Part shown: positions 1 to 8,503 of the stretch, one piece after another
Layout: the number at the start of each line of letters is the position of its first letter
How positions within the stretch are numbered: position 1 is the stretch's first letter
Assembly (NCBI GenBank): GCA_020638055.1
Contig: JACKJH010000003.1
Span: 1-64,000, forward strand
DNA length: 64,000 bases
Reading direction: 5' to 3'
Source: Hyphomicrobiaceae bacterium
Lineage (GTDB): Bacteria > Pseudomonadota > Alphaproteobacteria > Rhizobiales > Hyphomicrobiaceae
Translations under genes and position numbers: made by a program
The notes under the pieces: generated by a model
Seen by the model: only the letters and a program-made list of their open reading frames with translations
Told to the model about the DNA's origin: nothing
Database searches by the model: none

Positions 1-1119
1 GACGTATTTCAGCTTTGTGACCTTGCCATCGGCTCCGTCGAAGCCCGTCGTTGAAATCTGGTATTCGGTGGTGGCGCCTTCCTGCTGGCTTGAAGAAATG
101 CGCAGCTTCATTGGCCAATGCGGCCAGCTCATCGCCTTGTTCTCCTTAACCGGCGGTTTGGGCATGATTTCAAGCTGCGTTACGGATTTTGCACCCTGGC
201 GGATCGACGTGCCGATGCAGTCAGATCCGGTGTCGCCACCGCCGATCACGATGACATGCTTGTCCTTGGCACTGATTTCATGCGTGCCCTGCGAGAGCTT
301 TTCGCCAGAGACGCGACGGTTCTGCTGCGGCAGGAAATCCATGGCGTAGTGGATGCCATCGAGGCTGCGACCGGGTGCTGCGGCAAAGAAGTCGAACGGT
401 TTTTCAGAACCGCAGGTGAGCAGAATTGCGTCGTGCCTGTCTTCCAGCTCAGCGACCTTGATGTCCTTGCCAATGTGCGCGTTGCAATGGAACAGGACGC
501 CTTCGGCTTCCATCTGTTTGACACGGCGCTCGATGATGGATTTTTCCAGCTTGAAATCGGGAATGCCGTAGACCAGCAAACCGCCAGGACGCGCATTCTT
601 TTCGTAAAGATGTACGTCGTGCCCGGCACGCGCCAGTTGTTGAGCGGCTGCAAGACCGGCAGGGCCCGAGCCAACCACGCCAATTGATCTGCCCGTTTTG
701 ACTTTTGCGATCTGCGGCTTGACGCGACCGTCTTGGAACGCGCGATCGGCAATTGCGCATTCCAAGGTTTTGATCGCGACCGGGCTGTCGTCGATGTTGA
801 GGGTGCAGGCGGCTTCACACGGAGCTGGGCAGATGCGGCCCGTCACCTCGGGAAAGTTGTTGGTTGACGACAGGTTCTGATAAGCGGTCACGTAATCGTC
901 GTGATAGACGAGGTCGTTCCAGTCGGGGATCTGGTTGTTCACCGGACATCCGCTATGGCAATAGGGAATGCCGCAATCCATGCATCGCGCAGCCTGGGTC
1001 TTTGTGGCGGCCTCGCTCAAAGGTTCGACAAATTCTTGCCAGTTCTTGACGCGCTCTTCGACCGGCGCGTACTTGCGCTCTGCGCGTTCGAATTCAAGAA
1101 AACCGGTTGGCTTACCCAT
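1..1119 (-). CDS. gltD: Glutamate synthase small subunit, 3' end cut by window edge
   Basis: This is the beta subunit of NADPH-dependent glutamate synthase, the FAD/NADPH flavoprotein that feeds electrons to GltB for making glutamate from 2-oxoglutarate and glutamine. The 373 visible codons start MGKPTGFLEFERAERKYAPV. An N-terminal Cys-rich segment follows (CMDCGIPYCHSGCPVNN, then CPAPCEAAC), as expected for the [4Fe-4S] ligands. The Rossmann motif GVVGSGPAGLAAA and a second dinucleotide motif, VIGGGDTGSDC, come next. The reading frame is open to base 1, so roughly the last 100 residues lie outside the window. It lies 56 bp downstream of gltB on the same strand, so the two are surely co-transcribed. 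Identification is firm; only the C-terminus is unseen. Confidence 0.95.
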   Translation of the reverse strand, partial: MGKPTGFLEFERAERKYAPVEERVKNWQEFVEPLSEAATKTQAARCMDCGIPYCHSGCPVNNQIPDWNDLVYHDDYVTAYQNLSSTNNFPEVTGRICPAPCEAACTLNIDDSPVAIKTLECAIADRAFQDGRVKPQIAKVKTGRSIGVVGSGPAGLAAAQQLARAGHDVHLYEKNARPGGLLVYGIPDFKLEKSIIERRVKQMEAEGVLFHCNAHIGKDIKVAELEDRHDAILLTCGSEKPFDFFAAAPGRSLDGIHYAMDFLPQQNRRVSGEKLSQGTHEISAKDKHVIVIGGGDTGSDCIGTSIRQGAKSVTQLEIMPKPPVKENKAMSWPHWPMKLRISSSQQEGATTEYQISTTGFDGADGKVTKLKYV

Positions 1120-1175
1120 TTCGTTCCGTTCCGTTCATCTCAAATTTTAAGCTTCTTGTGGCGCCTGACAGAGAC

Positions 1176-4100
1176 TTACGCCTTCTCCCGCGTCACTCCG
1201 ATTTCCAGAACACCCAGACCCGTGGTGTCGGCTTCCTGAGCCTTGGCCAACTCCGATAGGGCGCGGCGGTACTCGACCGGCATGACCTTCTTGAACTTCG
1301 GCAGCCAGGCCGACCAGTCAGCAAGGATTGTCTGCGCCTTTTTTGAATCGGTGTAGTGGGCATGCCGCGTAATAAGCGCATGCAGGCGTTCAGCGTCCTG
1401 ATGTGTCATGTCCGACATGACATCCACAAGGCCATGGCTTTCCAGATCGCCATTTTGCCCCATCAGTTTTTCCATCATCTGTTCTTCAGCCGTAACTGGT
1501 TCCAGGTCGACCATCGCCATGTTGCACTTCTTTTCAAAGTCGCCGGCCTCATCCAGGACATAGGCAACACCGCCGGACATGCCGGCTGCAAAGTTGCGCC
1601 CCGTTGGACCAAGCACCACGACAACGCCGCCGGTCATGTATTCGCAACCGTGGTCGCCCGTCCCTTCGATAACGGCAAACGCGCCCGAGTTGCGAACCCC
1701 AAACCGCTCGCCGGCATAACCACGGAAATAACACTCACCAGCAACCGCACCATAGAGCACGGTATTCCCCACGATCATGCTCTGCTCAGGCACGATAAGG
1801 GATTTGGGGTCAGGTCGTACGATGAGCTTACCGCCAGAAAGCCCCTTGCCCACATAGTCGTTGGCTTCGCCGACAAGATCGAGCGTGACACCTGCCGCGA
1901 CCCAGGCGCCGAAGCTCTGGCCGGCGACCCCGGTGAAATTGATCCAGATGGTATCTTCGGGCAAACCGGCGTGACCGTACTTCTTCGCCACCCTGCCTGA
2001 CAGCATCGTGCCGGCGGACCTGTCGATGTTCTGGATCGGCAGATCGTGTTTTACGGGCGTGCGGTTTTCCAGCGCTGGTTGAGCCAGTTCGATCAACCGG
2101 TTATCGAGTATCTTGTCGAGGCCGTGATCCTGCGCCTCGCAGTGATAAACAGCCACACCCTCTGGGACGCGCGGCTTGTAAAAGAGCTTGGTGAAATCAA
2201 GCCCCTTGGCCTTCCAGTGGCGGATGGCGCGGTCCTTGTCGAGCATACCGGTTTTGCCGATCATTTCATCGAACGAACGGAAGCCCATGGCTGCCATCAG
2301 TTCGCGCACTTCTTCGGCGACATAAAAGAAGTAGTTGATGACGTGTTCGGGCTGACCGGTGAACTTCTTGCGCAGACGCTCGTCCTGCGTGGCGACGCCG
2401 ACAGGACACGTATTGAGATGGCACTTGCGCATCATGATGCAGCCAGCGGCAATGAGCGGGGCCGTTGAAAAGCCGAACTCATCCGCGCCTAGCAGTGCGC
2501 CGACAACGACATCGCGACCGGTTCTCAGGCCACCGTCGACTTGCACGGCAATGCGGCCGCGCAAGCGGTTGACCACCAGCGTCTGATGCGTTTCGGCAAT
2601 GCCGATTTCCCATGGGCTACCGGCGTGCTTGATCGACGTCAGCGGGGATGCACCCGTGCCGCCTTCAAAACCCGAAATCGTGACGTGGTCGGCGCGTGCC
2701 TTGGCGACGCCTGCCGCGACCGTACCAACGCCCACTTCCGACACGAGCTTGACGGAAATGGCGCTCGTCGGACTGGTGTTTTTCAAATCGAAGATGAGCT
2801 GGGCAAGATCCTCGATCGAATAGATGTCGTGGTGCGGCGGCGGTGAGATTAATCCAACACCAGGCGTTGAGTGACGCACTTTCGCGATTGTCGCATCAAC
2901 CTTGTGGCCGGGAAGCTGGCCACCTTCACCGGGCTTGGCGCCTTGTGCCATCTTGATCTGGATCATGTCGGAATTGACCAGATATTCGGTGGTGACGCCA
3001 AAGCGACCCGAGGCGACCTGCTTGATTGCCGAGCGCATGGTGTCGCCGTTGGGCAAAGGCTTGAAGCGATCGGGCTCCTCGCCGCCTTCGCCGGTGTTTG
3101 ATTTGCCACCGATCCGGTTCATGGCGATGGCCAGGGTAGTGTGGGCTTCGCGAGAAATTGAGCCGAAACTCATCGCGCCCGTGGCGAAGCGCTTTACAAT
3201 CTGAGAAGCCGGTTCGACTTCTTCGAGAGGGACCGGAGTGCGGCCCATTTCCTCTGCGCCCTTGATGCGGAAGAGGCCGCGCATCGTCATGAGCTGTTCG
3301 GACTGATCGTTCACTTGCTTGGCAAAGGCGCGATATTTTTCCGGCAGGTTGCCACGTACGGCATGCTGCAGATCAGCGACAACGTTCGGCCGCCAGACAT
3401 GCGATTCACCGCGTATGCGGTAGGCATATTCACCACCAACGTCGAGTGCGTGCCGCAGCACCGGCGCCTCGGAGAATGCCAGTCGATGCCGCTCGCACGT
3501 TTCGGTGGCGATTTCGCGCAGCCCCACACCTTCGATCTGGGTGTGCGTACCAGTGAAATAGCGATCCACGAATTTTGACTTCAGCCCGACGGCATCAAAG
3601 ATCTGCGCGCCGCAGTAGGATTGATAGGTCGAGATGCCCATCTTGGCCATCACCTTGAGGATGGCCTTGCCGATGGCCTTGATGTAGCGCGTCTTGACTT
3701 CATCAACCGTCAGGTCCTCGTCCAGGTCTGGCAGCATTGCCTCAAGAGTCTGGAATGCGAGGTAAGGGTTGATAGCTTCCGCGCCATAGCCGGCAAGAGT
3801 GCAGAACTGATGAACTTCATGCGCTTCGCCGGTCTCGACGACAAGCCCGACCGACGTCCTCAGGCCCTGACGGATCAAGTGGTGATGCACCGCGGAGGTC
3901 GCCAGCAGGGATGGAATCGGCACGCGATCAGGACCCGTGGCACGGTCTGACAGGATGACGATGTTATAGGCGCCCGAGCGCACGGCTTCCTCGGCCTCTG
4001 CGCAGATGACGTCGAGCGCCGTCACCATGCCGGCAGTGTCTTGCTTGCAGTCGAACGTCATGTCGATGGTGATCGACGAGAAGTTGTTGTCAGGCACCTC

Positions 4101-5915
4101 GCCGATCTGGCGGATGCGCTCCAGATCCTCGTTGGTCAGGATCGGTTGGTAAACTTCAAGGCGCTTATGCTTGGACGTGCCCTCAAGGTCGAGCAGGTTC
4201 GGGCGCGGACCGATGAACGACACCAGACTCATGACGAGTTCTTCGCGAATCGAATCGATCGGCGGGTTGGTAACCTGCGCAAAGTTCTGCTTGAAGTAGG
4301 TGTGCAGAAGTTTGGGTCGTGACGAGAGTGCGGAAATGGGCGTGTCAGTGCCCATGGAGCCAATGGCTTCCTGTCCGGTGGCGGCCATCGGCGTCATCAG
4401 GAACTTGATGCTTTCCTGCGTGTAACCGAAGGTCTGCTGCAGGTCGAGCAGGCTTGCAGTTGACGCCAATGCAGATGGGCGGCGCTTGGACAGCGGCAGA
4501 TCCGACACCAGGATTTGCGTCCTTTTCAGCCATGCCTCATAGGGGTGGCTGGCAGCGATGTCTGCTTTGAGTTCCTCATCGGAAATGATGCAGCCCTTTT
4601 CCAAGTCGATCAGCAACATCTTGCCCGGCTGAAGGCGCCATTTTTTGACGATGTTTTCTTCCTTAACCGGAAGCACACCCGATTCCGACGACATGATAAC
4701 AACGTCGTCCTTGGTAACGAGGTAGCGTGCGGGGCGCAGCCCATTCCGGTCGAGCGTAGCGCCAATCTGGCGTCCGTCAGTGAAGGCCATTGCAGCAGGG
4801 CCGTCCCACGGCTCCATCAATGCGGCGTGGTATTCGTAGAACGCGCGGCGCTTGGCATCCATCAAGGGGTTGCCGGCCCAGGCCTCGGGGATCAGCACCA
4901 TGGCGGCATGAGACAGCGAGTAGCCGCCCAGCACCAGGAATTCAAGTGCGTTGTCGAAGCACGCGGTATCAGATTGCCCTTCGTAGGAAATCGGCCAGAG
5001 CTTGGATATGTCGTCGCCAAACAGCGGAGTTGCGACGGACGCCTGGCGCGCTGCCATCCAGTTGACGTTGCCGCGCAGCGTGTTGATCTCGCCGTTGTGC
5101 GCAACCATGCGATACGGATGAGCGAGCTTCCATGATGGAAACGTGTTGGTCGAAAAGCGCTGGTGCACGAGCGCCATCGCCGAAGTGAAGCGCGAGTCCG
5201 ACATGTCACGATAGTAGGACTTCACCTGGTAGGACATGAACATGCCCTTGTAGACCAGTGTGCGCGTCGATAACGATACGCAGTAATGGCCTATGTCGCG
5301 CCCCTTGGACGCCGCCTGGATGGCGTTTGAGACCAGTTTGCGGACAAGGTAGAGCTTTCTTTCAAAAGCATCCTGGTCGCCTTCCAGGCTGCCACGGCCG
5401 ATGAACACCTGGCGATGTAGTGGCTCGGTGGCAATGACCATTTGCGAAAGCGAACGGTTGTCAACGGGCACGGACCGCCAGCCCAGTAGATTGAGGCCCT
5501 GTTCGCGGATGATGCGCGTCCAAACCTTTTCGCAGTAGGACCGAAGCCGCTCATCATTCGGCATGAAGACGTGGCCCACCGCGTAGTTGCCGGGCTCCGG
5601 CAGTGAAAAGCCCTGCACCTGACATTCTTGCGCAAGGAAGGTATGCGGGATCTGCACCATGATGCCCGCGCCGTCACCGGCCTTGGGATCAGCACCCACG
5701 GCACCGCGGTGTTCGAGATTTTCCAGGATCTGAAGCGCATCCTCGACGATCTTGTGGGAACGTCGTCCCTTCATGTCGGCAATGAAGCCAACGCCGCAAG
5801 CGTCGCGATTGAGCGCCGGGTCAAACAGACCTTGCTTGCCAGGCAGCACGTCTTCAGCGCTCAGCGGCATTGCAGGGGCATTGTTCACGGTATCGAGCAC
5901 TCTGCTGGAAGTCAT
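1176..5915 (-). CDS. gltB: Glutamate synthase large subunit
   Basis: The 1579-residue alpha subunit of glutamate synthase transfers the glutamine amide nitrogen to 2-oxoglutarate. Residues 1-39 look like a propeptide removed to expose the catalytic Cys40 (NRDAC|GVGFI). The class II glutamine amidotransferase domain covers about 40-450, followed by the central domain, the FMN-binding TIM barrel (EGGEEPDR, then GAKPGEGGQLPGHKVD) and the 3Fe-4S cysteines near residues 1157-1170 (CIMMRKCHLNTCPVG). The C-terminal GXGXG beta-helix closes the protein. The length matches the family. The ATG is preceded by AAGGA at good spacing. With gltD downstream it forms a two-gene unit for ammonium assimilation in the cytoplasm. 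No NtrC-type site was recognised upstream. Confidence 0.98.
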   Translation of the reverse strand: MTSSRVLDTVNNAPAMPLSAEDVLPGKQGLFDPALNRDACGVGFIADMKGRRSHKIVEDALQILENLEHRGAVGADPKAGDGAGIMVQIPHTFLAQECQVQGFSLPEPGNYAVGHVFMPNDERLRSYCEKVWTRIIREQGLNLLGWRSVPVDNRSLSQMVIATEPLHRQVFIGRGSLEGDQDAFERKLYLVRKLVSNAIQAASKGRDIGHYCVSLSTRTLVYKGMFMSYQVKSYYRDMSDSRFTSAMALVHQRFSTNTFPSWKLAHPYRMVAHNGEINTLRGNVNWMAARQASVATPLFGDDISKLWPISYEGQSDTACFDNALEFLVLGGYSLSHAAMVLIPEAWAGNPLMDAKRRAFYEYHAALMEPWDGPAAMAFTDGRQIGATLDRNGLRPARYLVTKDDVVIMSSESGVLPVKEENIVKKWRLQPGKMLLIDLEKGCIISDEELKADIAASHPYEAWLKRTQILVSDLPLSKRRPSALASTASLLDLQQTFGYTQESIKFLMTPMAATGQEAIGSMGTDTPISALSSRPKLLHTYFKQNFAQVTNPPIDSIREELVMSLVSFIGPRPNLLDLEGTSKHKRLEVYQPILTNEDLERIRQIGEVPDNNFSSITIDMTFDCKQDTAGMVTALDVICAEAEEAVRSGAYNIVILSDRATGPDRVPIPSLLATSAVHHHLIRQGLRTSVGLVVETGEAHEVHQFCTLAGYGAEAINPYLAFQTLEAMLPDLDEDLTVDEVKTRYIKAIGKAILKVMAKMGISTYQSYCGAQIFDAVGLKSKFVDRYFTGTHTQIEGVGLREIATETCERHRLAFSEAPVLRHALDVGGEYAYRIRGESHVWRPNVVADLQHAVRGNLPEKYRAFAKQVNDQSEQLMTMRGLFRIKGAEEMGRTPVPLEEVEPASQIVKRFATGAMSFGSISREAHTTLAIAMNRIGGKSNTGEGGEEPDRFKPLPNGDTMRSAIKQVASGRFGVTTEYLVNSDMIQIKMAQGAKPGEGGQLPGHKVDATIAKVRHSTPGVGLISPPPHHDIYSIEDLAQLIFDLKNTSPTSAISVKLVSEVGVGTVAAGVAKARADHVTISGFEGGTGASPLTSIKHAGSPWEIGIAETHQTLVVNRLRGRIAVQVDGGLRTGRDVVVGALLGADEFGFSTAPLIAAGCIMMRKCHLNTCPVGVATQDERLRKKFTGQPEHVINYFFYVAEEVRELMAAMGFRSFDEMIGKTGMLDKDRAIRHWKAKGLDFTKLFYKPRVPEGVAVYHCEAQDHGLDKILDNRLIELAQPALENRTPVKHDLPIQNIDRSAGTMLSGRVAKKYGHAGLPEDTIWINFTGVAGQSFGAWVAAGVTLDLVGEANDYVGKGLSGGKLIVRPDPKSLIVPEQSMIVGNTVLYGAVAGECYFRGYAGERFGVRNSGAFAVIEGTGDHGCEYMTGGVVVVLGPTGRNFAAGMSGGVAYVLDEAGDFEKKCNMAMVDLEPVTAEEQMMEKLMGQNGDLESHGLVDVMSDMTHQDAERLHALITRHAHYTDSKKAQTILADWSAWLPKFKKVMPVEYRRALSELAKAQEADTTGLGVLEIGVTREKA

Positions 5916-6467
5916 TAGTAAGTCCTTGGATTGCCGGTTCGGCGCCGTGTCGTTTTCTAATCGGGGCGTTTCAGGTTGTTTCGGTTCGGATCATCGGGCG
6001 TTTGATGGGTGCGCGCAAGTGACAGACGCCCTCAGGCCGGTTACTGCTGAAAACAGGGTATGTGGCGTTTTCGAAAGCAGCCCGCGAGATTTGAGTGAAA
6101 TGTCAAATTAACGCGTCCTGTTCGGGCTTGCCTGGTAGCCAGCCAAAGCGCCGGTTTCTGCGTTCGCGTGTGGACAGGTAGCTGGCGCAAATTGCCGGCA
6201 AGCGATGCGATGGTCTGCCGCCCTTTTGCGTTCATTTGAGCGGGGTGGATCGACACGCGCTTTGCCTCCAGGTTCACACGCTTGAAAATGCATTCATGCG
6301 GACCGCACGAGGCTCCAACCAAGCCACCGCAATTGTTATGGCAAGGGTACAAAAAGCTGAAGTCTCGGCGAATTGGCCACCAATAAGGTCAGCAATGCTG
6401 TCCTTTTGTTGCGAACATGGCAGATTTCCATCGGTGACACAAGGCCCCAAGTCGATGCTGGGTGAGT
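5916..6467. other. Intergenic region upstream of gltB
   Basis: About 550 bp without a credible gene. Short open frames on both strands have no ribosome site, no family resemblance and overlap each other. The segment must hold the gltB promoter, but I cannot place it confidently. Confidence 0.5.
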
Positions 6468-6679
6468 AGAGCGCCGTGCGACATATCGGAACCAATTCTG
6501 CTTCTCAATCGACGCGACTTAGCGGCCGCCGATTGGAAAGCGTAAGGGCCGGGCGAATTTGGCCCATTTTCTTTGCTGTCCGACTTGATCGTAACACCGC
6601 TACGCCCGGCGCCAGCCGGCTTGATCTTGGCCCAAATTCGCCGCAGCAGAATTGATCCCGATATAACGCACGACGCTCT
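6468..6679. repeat. Inverted-repeat (MITE-like) element
   Basis: A 212-bp imperfect palindrome. The left end TAGAGCGCCGTGCGACATAT (from 6467) is mirrored by a right end that reads GATATAACGCACGACGCTCT. A second, inner pair of arms is GGCGAATTTGGCCC against GGCCCAAATTCGCC. The element at 38923-39192 has the same ends and a similar inner pair, and a single left end lies at 22348. No coding capacity is seen, so this looks like a non-autonomous mobile or structural repeat. Confidence 0.7.
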
Positions 6680-6710
6680 GCGCATATGCTGAGAGATAAA
6701 AAAACGCATG

Positions 6711-6743
6711 AAAAAAGGGCGGATGCCGTCGCGGCATCCGCCC
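6711..6743 (-). terminator. Rho-independent terminator of the hsp20 gene
   Basis: Read on the minus strand there is a perfect 11-bp stem (GGGCGGATGCC paired with GGCATCCGCCC), a 5-nt loop GCGAC and then six T. It lies about 110 bp beyond the hsp20 stop codon, in the right orientation. The strand between holds two further GC-rich hairpin candidates without T tracts. Confidence 0.85.
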
Positions 6744-6852
6744 TCGCATCACCGTCCGGGGGGGAAGGGCGGTGACACCCTTGCGGTGGGCAAAATAAGC
6801 CCTGCCGCCGGCTCACCGGGTGCAAGGGGGGGCACCCGGGAGGTTTGTTACA

Positions 6853-7299
6853 TCATTCGGCAGCCTCGATCTGGCGAGGCTGGTCATTTCCAATCGGAAC
6901 TGACCGTGGCTTCATCCGCTCGGGAATGTTGCGCACAAGGTCGACGTGCAGCAGCCCGTCCTTGAGGTCGGCGCCTGTAACTTCGACATAGTCGGCCAGT
7001 TGGAACCGGCGTTCAAAAGAACGTGCCGCGATACCGCGATGCAGGAATTGCCGTTCCTTGTCATCGGCAGCTTTATCGCCGCGAACGGTCATGGACTGTT
7101 CCTTGACCTCGATCTTGATCTCGTCGTTTCCAAAGCCCGCCACAGCCATGGTTATTCGGTATTCGTTATCGCCGAGCCGTTCGATGTTGTAGGGCGGGTA
7201 GGCGCCCTCATCGACACTGCCCATGTTGTCGAGCAACTGCGCGAAACGGTCAAAGCCGATGGTCGAGCGATAAAGTGGGGCAAAATCAAAGTGTCGCAT
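6853..7299 (-). CDS. Small heat-shock protein, Hsp20/alpha-crystallin family
   Basis: A 148-residue holdase chaperone of the IbpA/HspA type that binds unfolding proteins in the cytoplasm. It begins MRHFDFAPLYRSTIGFDR, typical of rhizobial class A small Hsps. The alpha-crystallin domain covers about residues 30-130: YPPYNIERLGDNEYRITMAV, then the beta-strand EQSMTVRG and the motif FERRFQLADYVEV. The start was chosen at 7299 because GGAGG lies 7 nt upstream. An in-frame ATG at 7326 would put that site inside the gene. Regulation is visible: an RpoH-like promoter, a leader of about 110 nt with a ROSE-type hairpin, and a downstream terminator, so the gene appears monocistronic. Confidence 0.95.
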   Translation of the reverse strand: MRHFDFAPLYRSTIGFDRFAQLLDNMGSVDEGAYPPYNIERLGDNEYRITMAVAGFGNDEIKIEVKEQSMTVRGDKAADDKERQFLHRGIAARSFERRFQLADYVEVTGADLKDGLLHVDLVRNIPERMKPRSVPIGNDQPRQIEAAE

Positions 7300-7301
7300 C
7301 A

Positions 7302-7356
7302 CATATCCTCCGTGTTTGAGCGACATGCGGATCGCCTGCCGGCCGCCATCTGGCGG
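7302..7356 (-). promoter_or_regulatory. ROSE-type RNA thermometer in the hsp20 leader
   Basis: On the minus strand the bases from 7327 to 7318 (CATGTCGCTC) pair with 7310-7302 (GAGGATATG), leaving only the G at 7321 unpaired. This sequesters the Shine-Dalgarno in the stem, with a 7-nt loop AAACACG. It is the ROSE signature: a U-C-G-C-U strand facing AGGA with one bulged G. A second hairpin, CCGCC-AGAT-GGCGG, lies at 7356-7343. ROSE elements are known upstream of small heat-shock genes in rhizobia, where heat melts the stem and allows translation. Confidence 0.85.
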
Positions 7357-7415
7357 AAATTGGCCAAGCGTTCGTCAAGTCAGCACCGCCTCGAATGAGC
7401 CCGGCGCTGCAGTTG

Positions 7416-7443
7416 ATTTAGGTCGCGGAGATTTTGGTTCAAG
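7416..7443 (-). promoter_or_regulatory. RpoH (sigma-32)-type promoter of hsp20
   Basis: On the minus strand CTTGAAC (7443-7437) is followed after 14 bp by CCTAAAT (7422-7416). This resembles the heat-shock consensus CTTGAAA / CCYATNT. A start near 7408 would give a leader of about 110 nt, the length usual for ROSE leaders. Confidence 0.6.
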
Positions 7444-7655
7444 AGGAGCAAACAGCGCATCTTGCAAATCGCCCATTTGGGCCCTTCACAAACCTGGGAA
7501 GCCCCAATGCAGCCACAATTAAGCATCTGAAAGAGCATAAGTTTTCACAATAATTGATGGTTTCGGTTCATCTTGCGTTCATCTCCCCGGCGACAGCGTA
7601 GCCAAGTGGGCTGGAGGCGGCTCATTGGTGCAAACGTTCGCAAAGAGGTGCTGTT
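7444..7655. other. Divergent intergenic region
   Basis: About 210 bp between the hsp20 promoter and the next gene on the plus strand. It must include that gene's promoter, but no convincing -35/-10 pair was found. Confidence 0.4.
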
Positions 7656-8240
7656 ATGAACGGGTTGATCTTGCCGTTCGTTAAGCCGCGCGGCTGGCTT
7701 GCCGTGTCGGTTCTAACCGCTGTGGCTCTATCGGTTGCCGTAGCGCCACGTATCGCCAAGGCTGCGGATCTCGATTATCCGCCATACGGTTCGACGAAGG
7801 ATGATTATCGCGAGCCTCCGCCGCGTTTCGATCGTGGGGCTCGTTACGAAGGTGGGTGCGCTCCCGGGGAAATTATTAGAGACGATCTGCGGGCGCGCGG
7901 CTGGCGCGATTTTCATGACGCGGAGCGGCGCGGCGATGTTGTGGTGATGGATGCGCGCCGTGGTTCCGGTCGGCTCTTCCGGTTGCGTATCGATCGGTGC
8001 ACGGGCGAGGTTCTTGCTGCCCACCGGATTCGCCCGTTAAGGCGCGCCTACCTGCGCGAATTCCACTTCCGTGACTGGGATCGCGGTGATCGGCATTGGC
8101 GCCGCGCGCACGTCCATGACCGGCATTGGAATCGTGATCGGAATTGGAGACGCGGCGATCGCGACCGGCGCTGGGCAGAAAACCGTTGGCGCGGCGACGG
8201 CAATTGGCATCGCGATGGACGCTGGCAGCGTGACTATTGA
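7656..8240 (+). CDS. Exported protein with Arg/Trp/Asp-rich tail
   Basis: A 194-residue protein of unknown function. A signal peptide is clear: hydrophobic segment around residues 15-30, cleavage likely after AKA at about 36. Residues 60-130 hold two cysteines (GGCAPGE and DRCTGE) and a beta-rich module, DVVVMDARRGSGRLFRLRID, resembling the short periplasmic modules seen in many alphaproteobacterial exported proteins. From about residue 140 to the end the sequence is a low-complexity run built from units such as HWRRAH, NWRRGDRDRRW and NWHRDGRWQRDY. AGAGGTG precedes the ATG. The tail suggests binding to a polyanion or metal, but that is inference. It stands alone on its strand between hsp20 and a hydrolase gene. 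Confidence 0.75.
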   Translation: MNGLILPFVKPRGWLAVSVLTAVALSVAVAPRIAKAADLDYPPYGSTKDDYREPPPRFDRGARYEGGCAPGEIIRDDLRARGWRDFHDAERRGDVVVMDARRGSGRLFRLRIDRCTGEVLAAHRIRPLRRAYLREFHFRDWDRGDRHWRRAHVHDRHWNRDRNWRRGDRDRRWAENRWRGDGNWHRDGRWQRDY

Positions 8241-8503
8241 ACCAATGACGCATATCAGAAGAGTTGATGCTGATTGAACTTCATCCCAAAATTTTCGCGC
8301 GAATAGGGCGATAACCGGCATCAATGGCTCGCGCTTGTGACCAAAGACCTCGCGCATGTGCCTCACTGCTTTGACCAGAGCCAATTCATTTGGCTCTGGA
8401 CCAGCCGCCAAAATGGTTCCGGCCCTGTTGGTTAGTGCTATCATCCAAGAAGGCGAATCCAGCCTCGTTATGGTAGCGAGATACACACAAGGGTCGATGC
8501 GAA

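Noticed and set aside
246..818. 190-codon frame on the minus strand within gltD
   Set aside because: It is a different reading frame of gltD. The true frame carries the conserved Cys and Rossmann motifs and runs off the window.
1356..5135. Long open frames on the plus strand opposite gltB (for example 1356-2000 and 4515-5135)
   Set aside because: They are antisense shadows of a highly conserved gene with high third-position GC, lack ribosome sites and match no family.
8037..8486. 149-codon minus-strand frame over the end of the exported-protein gene
   Set aside because: It is the complement of the Arg/Trp-rich repeat tail plus intergenic DNA; no support at its start.
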